A stretch of 64,000 bases of DNA, taken from contig DBTU01000031.1 of assembly GCA_002307215.1 (NCBI GenBank), forward strand, positions 61,219 to 125,218. The letters are read 5' to 3'. Below are positions 33,853-42,044 of the stretch, in pieces. The DNA is from Lachnoclostridium sp. UBA1308. GTDB lineage: Bacteria > Bacillota > Clostridia > Lachnospirales > Lachnospiraceae. Made by a program: the position numbers and the translations under genes. Every line of letters begins with the position of its first letter. Within the stretch, counting starts at the first letter, position 1. Below the pieces are notes generated by a model. It was not told the origin of the DNA. It saw only the letters and a list, made by a program, of their open reading frames with translations, and did no database searches.

Positions 33853-35928
33853 ATGCCACAGATTCATATACTTGATGAACCTACCATTAATCAGATCGCT
33901 GCGGGGGAGGTTGTGGAACGCCCCAGCGCTGTTGTGAAGGAACTTATAGAGAATGCAATGGATGCCGGAGCAACTGCAATTACTGCTGAGATTAAGGAAG
34001 GCGGATTAAGCTTTATCAGAATAACAGATAATGGTTCCGGTATTGCAAAGGAGGATATTACTCTTGCATTTCTTCGTCATGCCACAAGTAAAATCAGGGT
34101 TGCTGAAGATCTGTTAACTGTAACAAGCCTTGGCTTTCGCGGTGAGGCTTTATCCAGTATCGCAGCTGTTTCACAACTGGAATTGATCACAAAGACTTCC
34201 TCTGCACTCAATGGCTTCCGCTACCTCATGGAAGGCGGTACAGAGAAATCTATGGAGGAAATCGGTTGTCCGTGCGGAACTACGATTATTGTTAGAAATA
34301 TCTTTTATAACACTCCTGCAAGACGTAAGTTTCTAAAGTCGGCAATTACAGAGGCCGGTTATATCAGTGAATTGATGGAACGCCTGATGGTTTCCCATCC
34401 GGGGGTATCCTTTAAATTTATCATGAATAATCAGGTAAAACTGCAATCCTCGGGAAATCATAGCAGTAAGGATATTCTATATCATGTTTATGGAAGGGAC
34501 ATTGCAAAAGAGCTTTCTATCGTAGAATTTGACTCGGAGGATGTCAAAATCACCGGCTATATTGGGAAACCGATGATAACGAGAGGTAACCGTAACAACG
34601 AGAATTATTTTATTAACGGTAGGTATATAAAAAGCAATATAATAACAAAAGCAATTGAAGAGGCGTATAAGCCGTATATGATGCAGCATAAATACCCCTT
34701 TACTTCGCTTTATTTTGAGATTAATCCGACCTTGATTGATGTTAATGTACATCCGCAGAAGATGGAAATCCGTCTAAAGAATGGCGAGGAGGTCTATAAA
34801 TTTACCTATCAGGCTGTCAAAAGCGCACTATCAAACAGGGAAATAATACCTCAGGTTATCCTAACGCCACAAAAAGAAGAGAAGAAGGAAACTGTAAGTG
34901 TGCCGGAACCTTTTGAACAAAATCGTAGACAACAACTTGAGAACTTCGCTCATAGGAAAGAAAATAATTATAACATTCAGCAAAGTAATAATGACACTGT
35001 TCCGATACAGAATAGAATTCAATATGATAGAACTGAGAATCAGAAAACAGCCTCTACGTTAGCAGAAACTACTGATTACAATATAGACAAAAAGCAGATA
35101 AAAATACAACAAGAGCAGGATATGCAACCACTGGCAAAGGATAGTATAAATCAACCACAGAATACGACAATTTCAGAGCAGGATACAATGAAGCAAACGA
35201 AATATGCAATGCAACAAATACAGGAATCATTAATTCCAGTACAGAATATTATGCATCAAACGAAGAATGCTACTTCAGAACAGCTGAATCTGTTTGAACA
35301 GTCACAGGCAATACCCGAAGCACCGTTCTTATCGAAACAGGCTTTGCAGGAACACCGGATTATTGGGCAGGTCTTTTCGACTTATTGGCTGGTGGAATAC
35401 AAGAACGAACTTTATATTATTGACCAGCATGCCGCTCATGAAAAAGTTCTGTATGAGAAAATTGTTGCTGCAGCCAAAGAAAAGACTCACAGTTCACAAC
35501 AGTTGTATCCACCACTCGTATTAACTCTAAGCATTAGAGAACAGGAAATTATACACCGGTATGATGAGGTGTTAAGCAGTCTGGGATATGAATTTGAACA
35601 TTTTGGAGGAAATGAGTTTTCAGTAAGAGCAGTTCCTTCGAACTTATATGGAATTTCCGAGAAAGAACTATTACTTGAATTCATAGATGAATTAGCGGAA
35701 GAAGTTACCGGCAATACTACGGGAACAATGTCAATCCTTGAGAAGATAGCTTCCATGTCTTGTAAAGCCGCGGTTAAAGCCAACCATTCCATGTCGAAAG
35801 AGGAAGCGCAGGAGTTGATAAAAGAGCTTCTAAAGCTTGATAATCCCTATCACTGTCCACACGGAAGACCTGTTATCGTATCCATGAGCCAATATGAACT
35901 CGAGAGGAAGTTTAAGAGAATTATTTAG
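33853..35928 (+). CDS. mutL: DNA mismatch repair endonuclease MutL
   Basis: 691 residues. The N-terminal GHKL ATPase has NQIAAGEVVERP, ENAMDAGA and GFRGEAL. A Gln/Asn/Thr-rich disordered linker spans ~340-480. The C-terminal domain has the endonuclease motif DQHAAHEKVLYEK near 524 plus SCKAAVKAN and CPHGRP, so this is the latent-nickase type typical of bacteria lacking MutH. The ATG at 33853 has GGAGGAAG upstream. Confidence 0.97.
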   Translation: MPQIHILDEPTINQIAAGEVVERPSAVVKELIENAMDAGATAITAEIKEGGLSFIRITDNGSGIAKEDITLAFLRHATSKIRVAEDLLTVTSLGFRGEALSSIAAVSQLELITKTSSALNGFRYLMEGGTEKSMEEIGCPCGTTIIVRNIFYNTPARRKFLKSAITEAGYISELMERLMVSHPGVSFKFIMNNQVKLQSSGNHSSKDILYHVYGRDIAKELSIVEFDSEDVKITGYIGKPMITRGNRNNENYFINGRYIKSNIITKAIEEAYKPYMMQHKYPFTSLYFEINPTLIDVNVHPQKMEIRLKNGEEVYKFTYQAVKSALSNREIIPQVILTPQKEEKKETVSVPEPFEQNRRQQLENFAHRKENNYNIQQSNNDTVPIQNRIQYDRTENQKTASTLAETTDYNIDKKQIKIQQEQDMQPLAKDSINQPQNTTISEQDTMKQTKYAMQQIQESLIPVQNIMHQTKNATSEQLNLFEQSQAIPEAPFLSKQALQEHRIIGQVFSTYWLVEYKNELYIIDQHAAHEKVLYEKIVAAAKEKTHSSQQLYPPLVLTLSIREQEIIHRYDEVLSSLGYEFEHFGGNEFSVRAVPSNLYGISEKELLLEFIDELAEEVTGNTTGTMSILEKIASMSCKAAVKANHSMSKEEAQELIKELLKLDNPYHCPHGRPVIVSMSQYELERKFKRII

Positions 35929-35956
35929 GGGAAATCATAAATCAGGAAGGATACCG

Positions 35957-36901
35957 ATGAATAACAAACCTTTAATTATTCTTACAGGGCCTACCTCCGT
36001 GGGTAAAACCGCCATTTCGATTGCACTTGCAAAGGCTGTAAACGGAGAAATTATTTCCGCTGATTCCATGCAGGTATACAAGGGAATGGATATTGGAACA
36101 GCAAAGATAACCCGGGAGGAACAGGCAGGAGTACCTCATTATATGATTGATGAATTGGAGCCGGAGGAAGAGTTTAATGTAGTCAAATTCCAACAGATGT
36201 CCAAGAAATATATACAACAAATCTATGATAAGAATAAGATACCGATTCTGGTCGGAGGCACCGGCTTTTATATTCAGGCAGTGCTTTATGATATAGATTT
36301 TACGGAAAATGATACGGATACCTCTTATCGTACGCTGTTGGAGCAGCTTTTACAGGAACGGGGAGGAGAGTATTTATATGAGCTCTTGAAGGAGAAGGAC
36401 CCGGAAAGTGCAGAGACCATACACCAAAATAACAGTAAGCGTGTGATTCGGGCCCTTGAATTTCATAAATTGACCGGAGAAAAGATCTCCGAACATAATA
36501 AAGATCAGAGAAATAAACAGTCACCCTATCAATTATGTTATTTTGTATTAGATAAGAACCGGGCAACTTTATATGAGACCATTGATCAAAGGGTTGATCT
36601 TATGTTAAAGGCGGGTCTTCTTGAGGAAGTAAAGAAGCTTGCAGCTCTTGGACATACGCGGGAACAGGTATCCATGCAAGGTCTGGGATATAAAGAAATA
36701 CTTGGCTTTTTGGAGGGTGAATACACGCTGGAGGAGGCAATCGAAATCCTTAAGAGGGATACCAGACATTTCGCCAAACGTCAGTTGACCTGGTTCAAAC
36801 GAGAAAAAGATGTTACCTGGGTAAATAAGGATAATTTTACTTCGGATGATGAACTACTGAATTATCTGTTGGAAATACTCAAAGTGAAAGAAATCATTTG
36901 A
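35957..36901 (+). CDS. miaA: tRNA dimethylallyltransferase
   Basis: Adds dimethylallyl to A37 of tRNAs reading UNN codons. At 314 residues, the P-loop GPTSVGKT is near 11-18, with SADSMQVYKGMDIGTAK and the substrate loop GGTGFYIQA. The start at 35957 follows AGGAAGG. It follows mutL as in many Firmicutes; the usual hfq neighbour is not present. Confidence 0.97.
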   Translation: MNNKPLIILTGPTSVGKTAISIALAKAVNGEIISADSMQVYKGMDIGTAKITREEQAGVPHYMIDELEPEEEFNVVKFQQMSKKYIQQIYDKNKIPILVGGTGFYIQAVLYDIDFTENDTDTSYRTLLEQLLQERGGEYLYELLKEKDPESAETIHQNNSKRVIRALEFHKLTGEKISEHNKDQRNKQSPYQLCYFVLDKNRATLYETIDQRVDLMLKAGLLEEVKKLAALGHTREQVSMQGLGYKEILGFLEGEYTLEEAIEILKRDTRHFAKRQLTWFKREKDVTWVNKDNFTSDDELLNYLLEILKVKEII

Positions 36902-36963
36902 TATCAGTATAATTGATATCCATAATTATATTATGTAAACCTATATAACAGGAGGATGAAATA

Positions 36964-38253
36964 TTGCTAAGTAACGAATTGAAAAATGCTTATCAGTCCA
37001 TGGGAATTGGGCCGGAAGTACTGGATTTTTGTAGCGAAGGATTGCAGGATCTGGAGGAGCGTTTTAAGGAAATAGATAAAGTAGCTGAGTTTAATCAAAT
37101 GAAAGTCATTAAGGCAATGCAAGAGAACCGATTAAGTGACATACACTTTGCTGCTACTACAGGTTACGGCTATAACGACATGGGAAGAGAAACCCTGGAG
37201 AAGATTTATGCGGATGTATTCAAAACTGAGGATGCTTTGGTACGACCACAACTGATTAGCGGAACACATGCACTGAACATCGCATTATCCGGTAATTTAA
37301 GACCGGGAGATGGGATATTGTCACCGGTCGGAAAACCCTATGATACCCTGGAGGGAGTCATTGGAATAACACCCTCAAAGGGATCTCTGTCGGAATATGG
37401 AATTACCTATTCACAAGTAGATTTACTATCTGATGGTGGCTTTGACTGGGAAGGTATCAAAGAAGCGCTGAAAGATCATATAAGGCTTGTTACCATTCAG
37501 CGTTCTAAGGGATATTTGACCCGTCCAACCTTATCAGTGAAAAGAATCGGCGAATTGATTTCATTTATTAAGAAGCTTCGCCCGGATGTTATCTGTATGG
37601 TGGATAACTGCTACGGTGAATTTGTGGATATCGTGGAGCCGACACAAGTCGGTGCCGATCTTTGTGTCGGATCGCTGATTAAAAATCCCGGAGGCGGACT
37701 TGCACCGATCGGAGGATATATTGTAGGTAAGCGAGAATATGTTGAAAATGCAGCTTTTCGCCTGACAGCACCGGGACTTGGTAAAGAGGTTGGGGCAACC
37801 CTTGGGGTTACTGCGCCATTATTACAGGGATTATTTCTGGCACCGCAGGTGGTTTCAGGAGCCTTAAAAGGAGCAATCTATGCAGCAAATATCTATGAGC
37901 GACTCGGTTACTCGGTTCTTCCGAATTCACATGAGGATCGCTTTGATATCATACAGGCGGTGACACTTAACTCTGCTTCGGCAGTAATTGCCTTCTGTAA
38001 GGGGATTCAAGCAGCAGCACCGGTGGACAGCTTCGTAACACCGGAACCATGGGCAATGCCCGGTTATAATTGTGATGTCATAATGGCTGCAGGTGCATTT
38101 ATTCAAGGCTCTTCCATTGAATTGTCGGCAGATGCTCCGATTAAGCCTCCGTATACGGTATTCTTTCAAGGTGGACTAACCTGGCATCATGCAAAATACG
38201 GTATAATTATGTCGGTACAAAAACTATATGAAGCTGAATTGTTGAAAATATAG
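36964..38253 (+). CDS. methionine gamma-lyase family PLP protein (YnbB-like)
   Basis: 429 residues of the Cys/Met-metabolism PLP family once labelled aluminium-resistance protein. The PLP lysine is K240 in GSLIKNPGGGLAPIGG, with the cofactor-anchoring VDNCYGEF upstream. Its exact substrate is not established. It starts with TTG after a strong AGGAGG at 36950-36955. It is commonly next to miaA. Confidence 0.9.
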   Translation: MLSNELKNAYQSMGIGPEVLDFCSEGLQDLEERFKEIDKVAEFNQMKVIKAMQENRLSDIHFAATTGYGYNDMGRETLEKIYADVFKTEDALVRPQLISGTHALNIALSGNLRPGDGILSPVGKPYDTLEGVIGITPSKGSLSEYGITYSQVDLLSDGGFDWEGIKEALKDHIRLVTIQRSKGYLTRPTLSVKRIGELISFIKKLRPDVICMVDNCYGEFVDIVEPTQVGADLCVGSLIKNPGGGLAPIGGYIVGKREYVENAAFRLTAPGLGKEVGATLGVTAPLLQGLFLAPQVVSGALKGAIYAANIYERLGYSVLPNSHEDRFDIIQAVTLNSASAVIAFCKGIQAAAPVDSFVTPEPWAMPGYNCDVIMAAGAFIQGSSIELSADAPIKPPYTVFFQGGLTWHHAKYGIIMSVQKLYEAELLKI

Positions 38254-38336
38254 TTTCAAGTATACAAATTCCGCCTTTTATGTTAAAATATTATTCAGAA
38301 ATTGAATCATACCATTGTAGTAAGGAGGAAATAATT

Positions 38337-38618
38337 GTGGCCAGATCATCGAGATCTATCGGAAAAAACTATTGGGCTTTATTCCTTCTGATTTTAATTG
38401 GAATTGTTGTGGGCAGTTTTCTGGGATATCTAACAAAGGGTATCAATTTCTTAGAATGGTTATATTATGGAGTGGATTTTTCCATAGGAGACAGTGACAG
38501 TAAAGTGGTTACTTTGAATCTTGCAGTTCTTGTGATACGTTTCGGAATACAGATTAAAGTTACGATTGGGAGTGCAATCGGAGCAATCGCCTCCGTTTTC
38601 ATTTATAAAAGGTTATAG
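38337..38618 (+). CDS. DUF4321 small membrane protein
   Basis: 93 residues with two hydrophobic segments (about 14-33 and 64-90) and a Gly-rich first helix, matching DUF4321 proteins of Firmicutes. Function unknown. It starts at GTG 38337 after TAAGGAGG; a longer ATG-initiated frame from 38280 spans that ribosome site and is rejected. It lies just before radC and the mre genes. Confidence 0.75.
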   Translation: MARSSRSIGKNYWALFLLILIGIVVGSFLGYLTKGINFLEWLYYGVDFSIGDSDSKVVTLNLAVLVIRFGIQIKVTIGSAIGAIASVFIYKRL

Positions 38619-38660
38619 GAGAATCATCATAATCCAACTGATTTCTTGGAGAGAAGATGT

Positions 38661-38680
38661 TCGGAAGAGAAATCTTCCGA
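38661..38680 (+). other. GAAA-tetraloop hairpin before radC
   Basis: TCGGAAGA-GAAA-TCTTCCGA is a perfect 8-bp stem closed by a GNRA tetraloop, 18 bases before the radC ATG. There is no T-run, so an mRNA stability or translation element is likelier than a terminator. Confidence 0.45.
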
Positions 38681-38698
38681 CAATCAGAGAGGATTAAC

Positions 38699-39397
38699 AT
38701 GAATGATTTTTATCTATCAGTAAAAGAATTACCATTATCGGAACGCCCTTATGAAAAATGTGAAATGTATGGAGCGGGGGCTCTGTCCGATGCCGAACTT
38801 CTTGCTGTTATTCTTAGAACCGGTTCGAAACAGCAGAGAGTCATTGACTTGGCTGTCAGTATCTTGAGTTCTTCCACTGCATATCCCGGGCTAAAGGGTC
38901 TGAATTACCTTACCATGAAGGAATTAACAACAATAAAAGGGATAGGGAGGGTAAAAGCTATTGAAATACTTTGCCTTACCGAGATTACAAAGAGAATGTC
39001 GAAGGAAATTCATAGGGAGAGCTTAAAGCTTGTTACCCCTCAAAGCGTGGCGGATTATTACATGCAGGATATGCGCCATCTGACAAGGGAACAGGTTTTA
39101 CTACTTATGATGGACTCGAAGAATAAAATACTGAAGGATATGATTATATCCGAAGGAACCGTCAATACTTCGATTATGCCGACCAGGGAAATATTTGTAC
39201 AGGCGGTTAAGTATGAAGCAGTTAATATTATTCTTCTTCATAATCATCCAAGCGGAGACCCCACGCCGAGTGCAGAAGATATCCGGGTAACAAAAAGATT
39301 ATCTGAGGCGGGGAATATAATCGGTATCATGCTTATGGATCATATTATAATTGGCGATAATAGGTATATAAGTCTAAAGGAACAGGGGCTTTATTAA
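38699..39397 (+). CDS. radC: RadC / JAB-domain protein
   Basis: 232 residues. An N-terminal helix-hairpin-helix (LTTIKGIGRVKAIEIL) is followed by an MPN/JAB metalloprotease-like domain with HNHPSGDPTPSAED. Despite the name, a DNA-repair role is disputed. It is conserved immediately upstream of mreB in Firmicutes. The ATG follows AGAGGAT. Confidence 0.94.
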   Translation: MNDFYLSVKELPLSERPYEKCEMYGAGALSDAELLAVILRTGSKQQRVIDLAVSILSSSTAYPGLKGLNYLTMKELTTIKGIGRVKAIEILCLTEITKRMSKEIHRESLKLVTPQSVADYYMQDMRHLTREQVLLLMMDSKNKILKDMIISEGTVNTSIMPTREIFVQAVKYEAVNIILLHNHPSGDPTPSAEDIRVTKRLSEAGNIIGIMLMDHIIIGDNRYISLKEQGLY

Positions 39398-39492
39398 AAC
39401 ATCATCGATCAAAGACTTAGAATCGGATATACCGGGATACTGCTTCATTGACTGGAATTACAGGATTGAACTAATAGGAGGTTACATGCATT

Positions 39493-40515
39493 ATGTCATC
39501 TAAAGCATTCGGAATAGATTTTGGCACAAGTACAATAAAGATTTATAAGAGAGGACAAGGAATTGTTCTGGATGAACGAAACATCATTGCCATATCGGAT
39601 CACAAAAATATCATTGCTGTCGGTAACACAGCTTATGAAATGTATGAAAAAACACCGGCAAATATTAGTGTTACTTATCCGGTTCGCAATGGCGTCATTG
39701 CTGATGTTGCCAATATGATGTCACTATTAAAAAGTTTTATGTCCGTTATCAGTGGATCCAAGCACATTGGAGCCGCAGATTATGTTGTAGCCACGCCGAC
39801 AGATATTACAGAAGTAGAAAGACGTTCTTTTTATGATTTGATTGCAAGCTCGGGACTCAAGGTAGGACATATCAAGATTGTTGAAAAGCCGGTTGCGGAT
39901 GCTGTTGGTGCCGGACTTGATGTTACGACTGCCAGGGGTGTTATGATTGTAGATATCGGAGCAGATACCACCGAAGTATCAATCCTATCGCTGGGCGGAA
40001 TTGTACTTAGTAAATTAATACCGGTAGGTGGCAATAAACTGGATGAATCCATCAAGGGAATTGTTAAGAAAAGATATAATCTTTTGATTGGTGATAAGAC
40101 AGCAGAGAATATCAAGAAAAAGCTGGCGTGTGCATTTTCCTCCGTTGAAGCTTCTGTCAAGGTATATGGACGTGATGTGGTAACCGGACTCCCTACCGAG
40201 ATGGAGATTAATTCCACGGATGTATATGAAGCAATCTGCGAATACATGTATTCAATCATTGATGCCATCAAGATAATACTTGAGAGGACTCCACCGGAGA
40301 TTTCCTCGGACATCATAGACAGTGGTATTTATATAACCGGTGGCTCAGCAAAAATATTTGCACTGGACGAATTAATGCATAAAGAAACGGATTTAAAGAT
40401 TAATATTTGTCCGGATTCCTCCAATACGGTTGTAAATGGTCTCGGCAAGATAATGGAAGATCATAAGCTTTCATCACTGGCAGATGTCCTCAGATCAAAA
40501 ACAGTTGTAAATTAG
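39493..40515 (+). CDS. mreB: rod-shape-determining protein MreB
   Basis: An actin-like cytoskeletal ATPase that directs side-wall synthesis. At 340 residues it has phosphate-1 FGIDFGTSTIKIY, phosphate-2 GVMIVDIGADTTEVSIL and the adenosine motif GIYITGGSAK. RBS AGGAGG. First of mreBCD-mrdA. Confidence 0.96.
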   Translation: MSSKAFGIDFGTSTIKIYKRGQGIVLDERNIIAISDHKNIIAVGNTAYEMYEKTPANISVTYPVRNGVIADVANMMSLLKSFMSVISGSKHIGAADYVVATPTDITEVERRSFYDLIASSGLKVGHIKIVEKPVADAVGAGLDVTTARGVMIVDIGADTTEVSILSLGGIVLSKLIPVGGNKLDESIKGIVKKRYNLLIGDKTAENIKKKLACAFSSVEASVKVYGRDVVTGLPTEMEINSTDVYEAICEYMYSIIDAIKIILERTPPEISSDIIDSGIYITGGSAKIFALDELMHKETDLKINICPDSSNTVVNGLGKIMEDHKLSSLADVLRSKTVVN

Positions 40516-40663
40516 ACGGTATAATTTAACAAATCAATCAAATATGATTTGAATTAGTAAAGCTGTAGTGTCTGTATTTTACTTGGCAGGAGCAGAACAA
40601 AAAAGTTATAATATGAAAAGGCCTGACCGGTCTTTTCTTAATTTAAATAAATGGAGATTGACT

Positions 40664-41515
40664 ATGAGACGAAGGTCTAAAATAAAAATTAATCCAAAAT
40701 ATGCCCTTATCGTTTGTGTCGTATTAATAATCGGACTGATTATATTTTCCTTCCGGTACGGTGAGAAGCTGTCGCCTGTGAAGAATGCGGTTAGCACGGT
40801 TATTACACCGATGCAGCGCGGAGTAAATTCAGTCGGAACCTATATTTCCGATCAACTTGATAATTTTAGTAATATAAATGAACTTCAGGAAGAAAATACA
40901 AAGCTGAAGGAACAGCTTGCAACACTTTCCTATCAAAATAAGCTCTATCTTCAGGATAAGTATGAACTGGATAATTTCAGAACATTATATGAGGTGGATA
41001 AGCAATATGCCGATTATCCAAAGGTCGCCGCAAGAGTAATCAGTAAGGACTCGACCAACTGGTATAATGTTTTTAAAATTGATAAGGGGTCAAAGGATGG
41101 TATGAAAAAGAATATGAATGTACTGGCGGGGAATGGTCTTGCTGGCATCATTACAGAGGTTCATTATAATAATTCTGATGTCAGGGCGATTATTGATGAC
41201 AACAGCAAGGTTTGGTGTATGTTCAGTAAGACCTCGGATACCTGTCTAGTACAAGGTGATCTTCAACTTATAGATGAAGGAAAGATATTTGTTGACTTCA
41301 TTGATAAAAATGCACAGATTAAAGATATGGATGAAGTGTATACCTCCAAAGAGAGCAGCAATTTTCTTCCCGGAATACTTATAGGATATGTGAGTGATAT
41401 CAAACTTGATTCCAATAATATGTCTAAGACAGCGCATCTGACTCCGGCTGTAGATTTTCAACATTTAGAGGAAGTGCTTATCATTACAGAGTTAAGTGAA
41501 CCCTTGATAGATTAA
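40664..41515 (+). CDS. mreC: rod-shape-determining protein MreC
   Basis: 283 residues. A membrane helix spans ~13-33, a coiled coil ~75-110 (INELQEENTKLKEQLATL), then two beta domains outside the cell. It links MreB to the elongation synthases. The ATG at 40664 follows ATGGAG. A longer in-frame start would put the basic N-terminus after 32 unlikely residues. Confidence 0.94.
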   Translation: MRRRSKIKINPKYALIVCVVLIIGLIIFSFRYGEKLSPVKNAVSTVITPMQRGVNSVGTYISDQLDNFSNINELQEENTKLKEQLATLSYQNKLYLQDKYELDNFRTLYEVDKQYADYPKVAARVISKDSTNWYNVFKIDKGSKDGMKKNMNVLAGNGLAGIITEVHYNNSDVRAIIDDNSKVWCMFSKTSDTCLVQGDLQLIDEGKIFVDFIDKNAQIKDMDEVYTSKESSNFLPGILIGYVSDIKLDSNNMSKTAHLTPAVDFQHLEEVLIITELSEPLID

Positions 41516-41532
41516 GTAAAGTAGGTAATTAT

Positions 41533-42042
41533 GTGAAACGATTAATTATTTATACGATTGAAATCATAATATGTTATGTACTCCAGACTTCGATGTTTTG
41601 CTATATCGGACTAGCTGATATTATGCCGAATCTATTGTTGATTCTGGTGGTATCCTATGCATATATGCGTGGTCGGATGACCGGAATGATGCTGGGATTA
41701 TTCTGCGGTCTTCTGGTGGATTTGATGAGTGGCGGCTATATTATTGGACTATATGCGCTAATATATATGTTAATCGGCTATTGTATCGGCTATACATACC
41801 GTTACTATTCCAATGATGATTATACCCTTCCAATCATAATCATTGCGGTCGGTGATTTGGCATATGGCCTTCTTTTCTACGTATTTGAATTCTTGTTAAG
41901 GGGAAGACTGAATTTCCTGTATTATTTAAGAAGATTGATTTTACCGGAAATCATATATACTGTAGCGGTTTCAATATTGTTATATAAATTGTTACATATG
42001 ATTAATAACCGTTTGGAGCATAAGTCGGGTGAGGAGGCATAA
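41533..42042 (+). CDS. mreD: rod-shape-determining protein MreD
   Basis: 169 residues with about five membrane segments (LLLILVVSYAYMRG, GLFCGLLVDLMSGG), the standard MreD layout. It uses a GTG start, with a weak ribosome site TAGGTAA. It lies between mreC and the elongasome transpeptidase. Confidence 0.9.
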   Translation: MKRLIIYTIEIIICYVLQTSMFCYIGLADIMPNLLLILVVSYAYMRGRMTGMMLGLFCGLLVDLMSGGYIIGLYALIYMLIGYCIGYTYRYYSNDDYTLPIIIIAVGDLAYGLLFYVFEFLLRGRLNFLYYLRRLILPEIIYTVAVSILLYKLLHMINNRLEHKSGEEA

Positions 42043-42044
42043 GA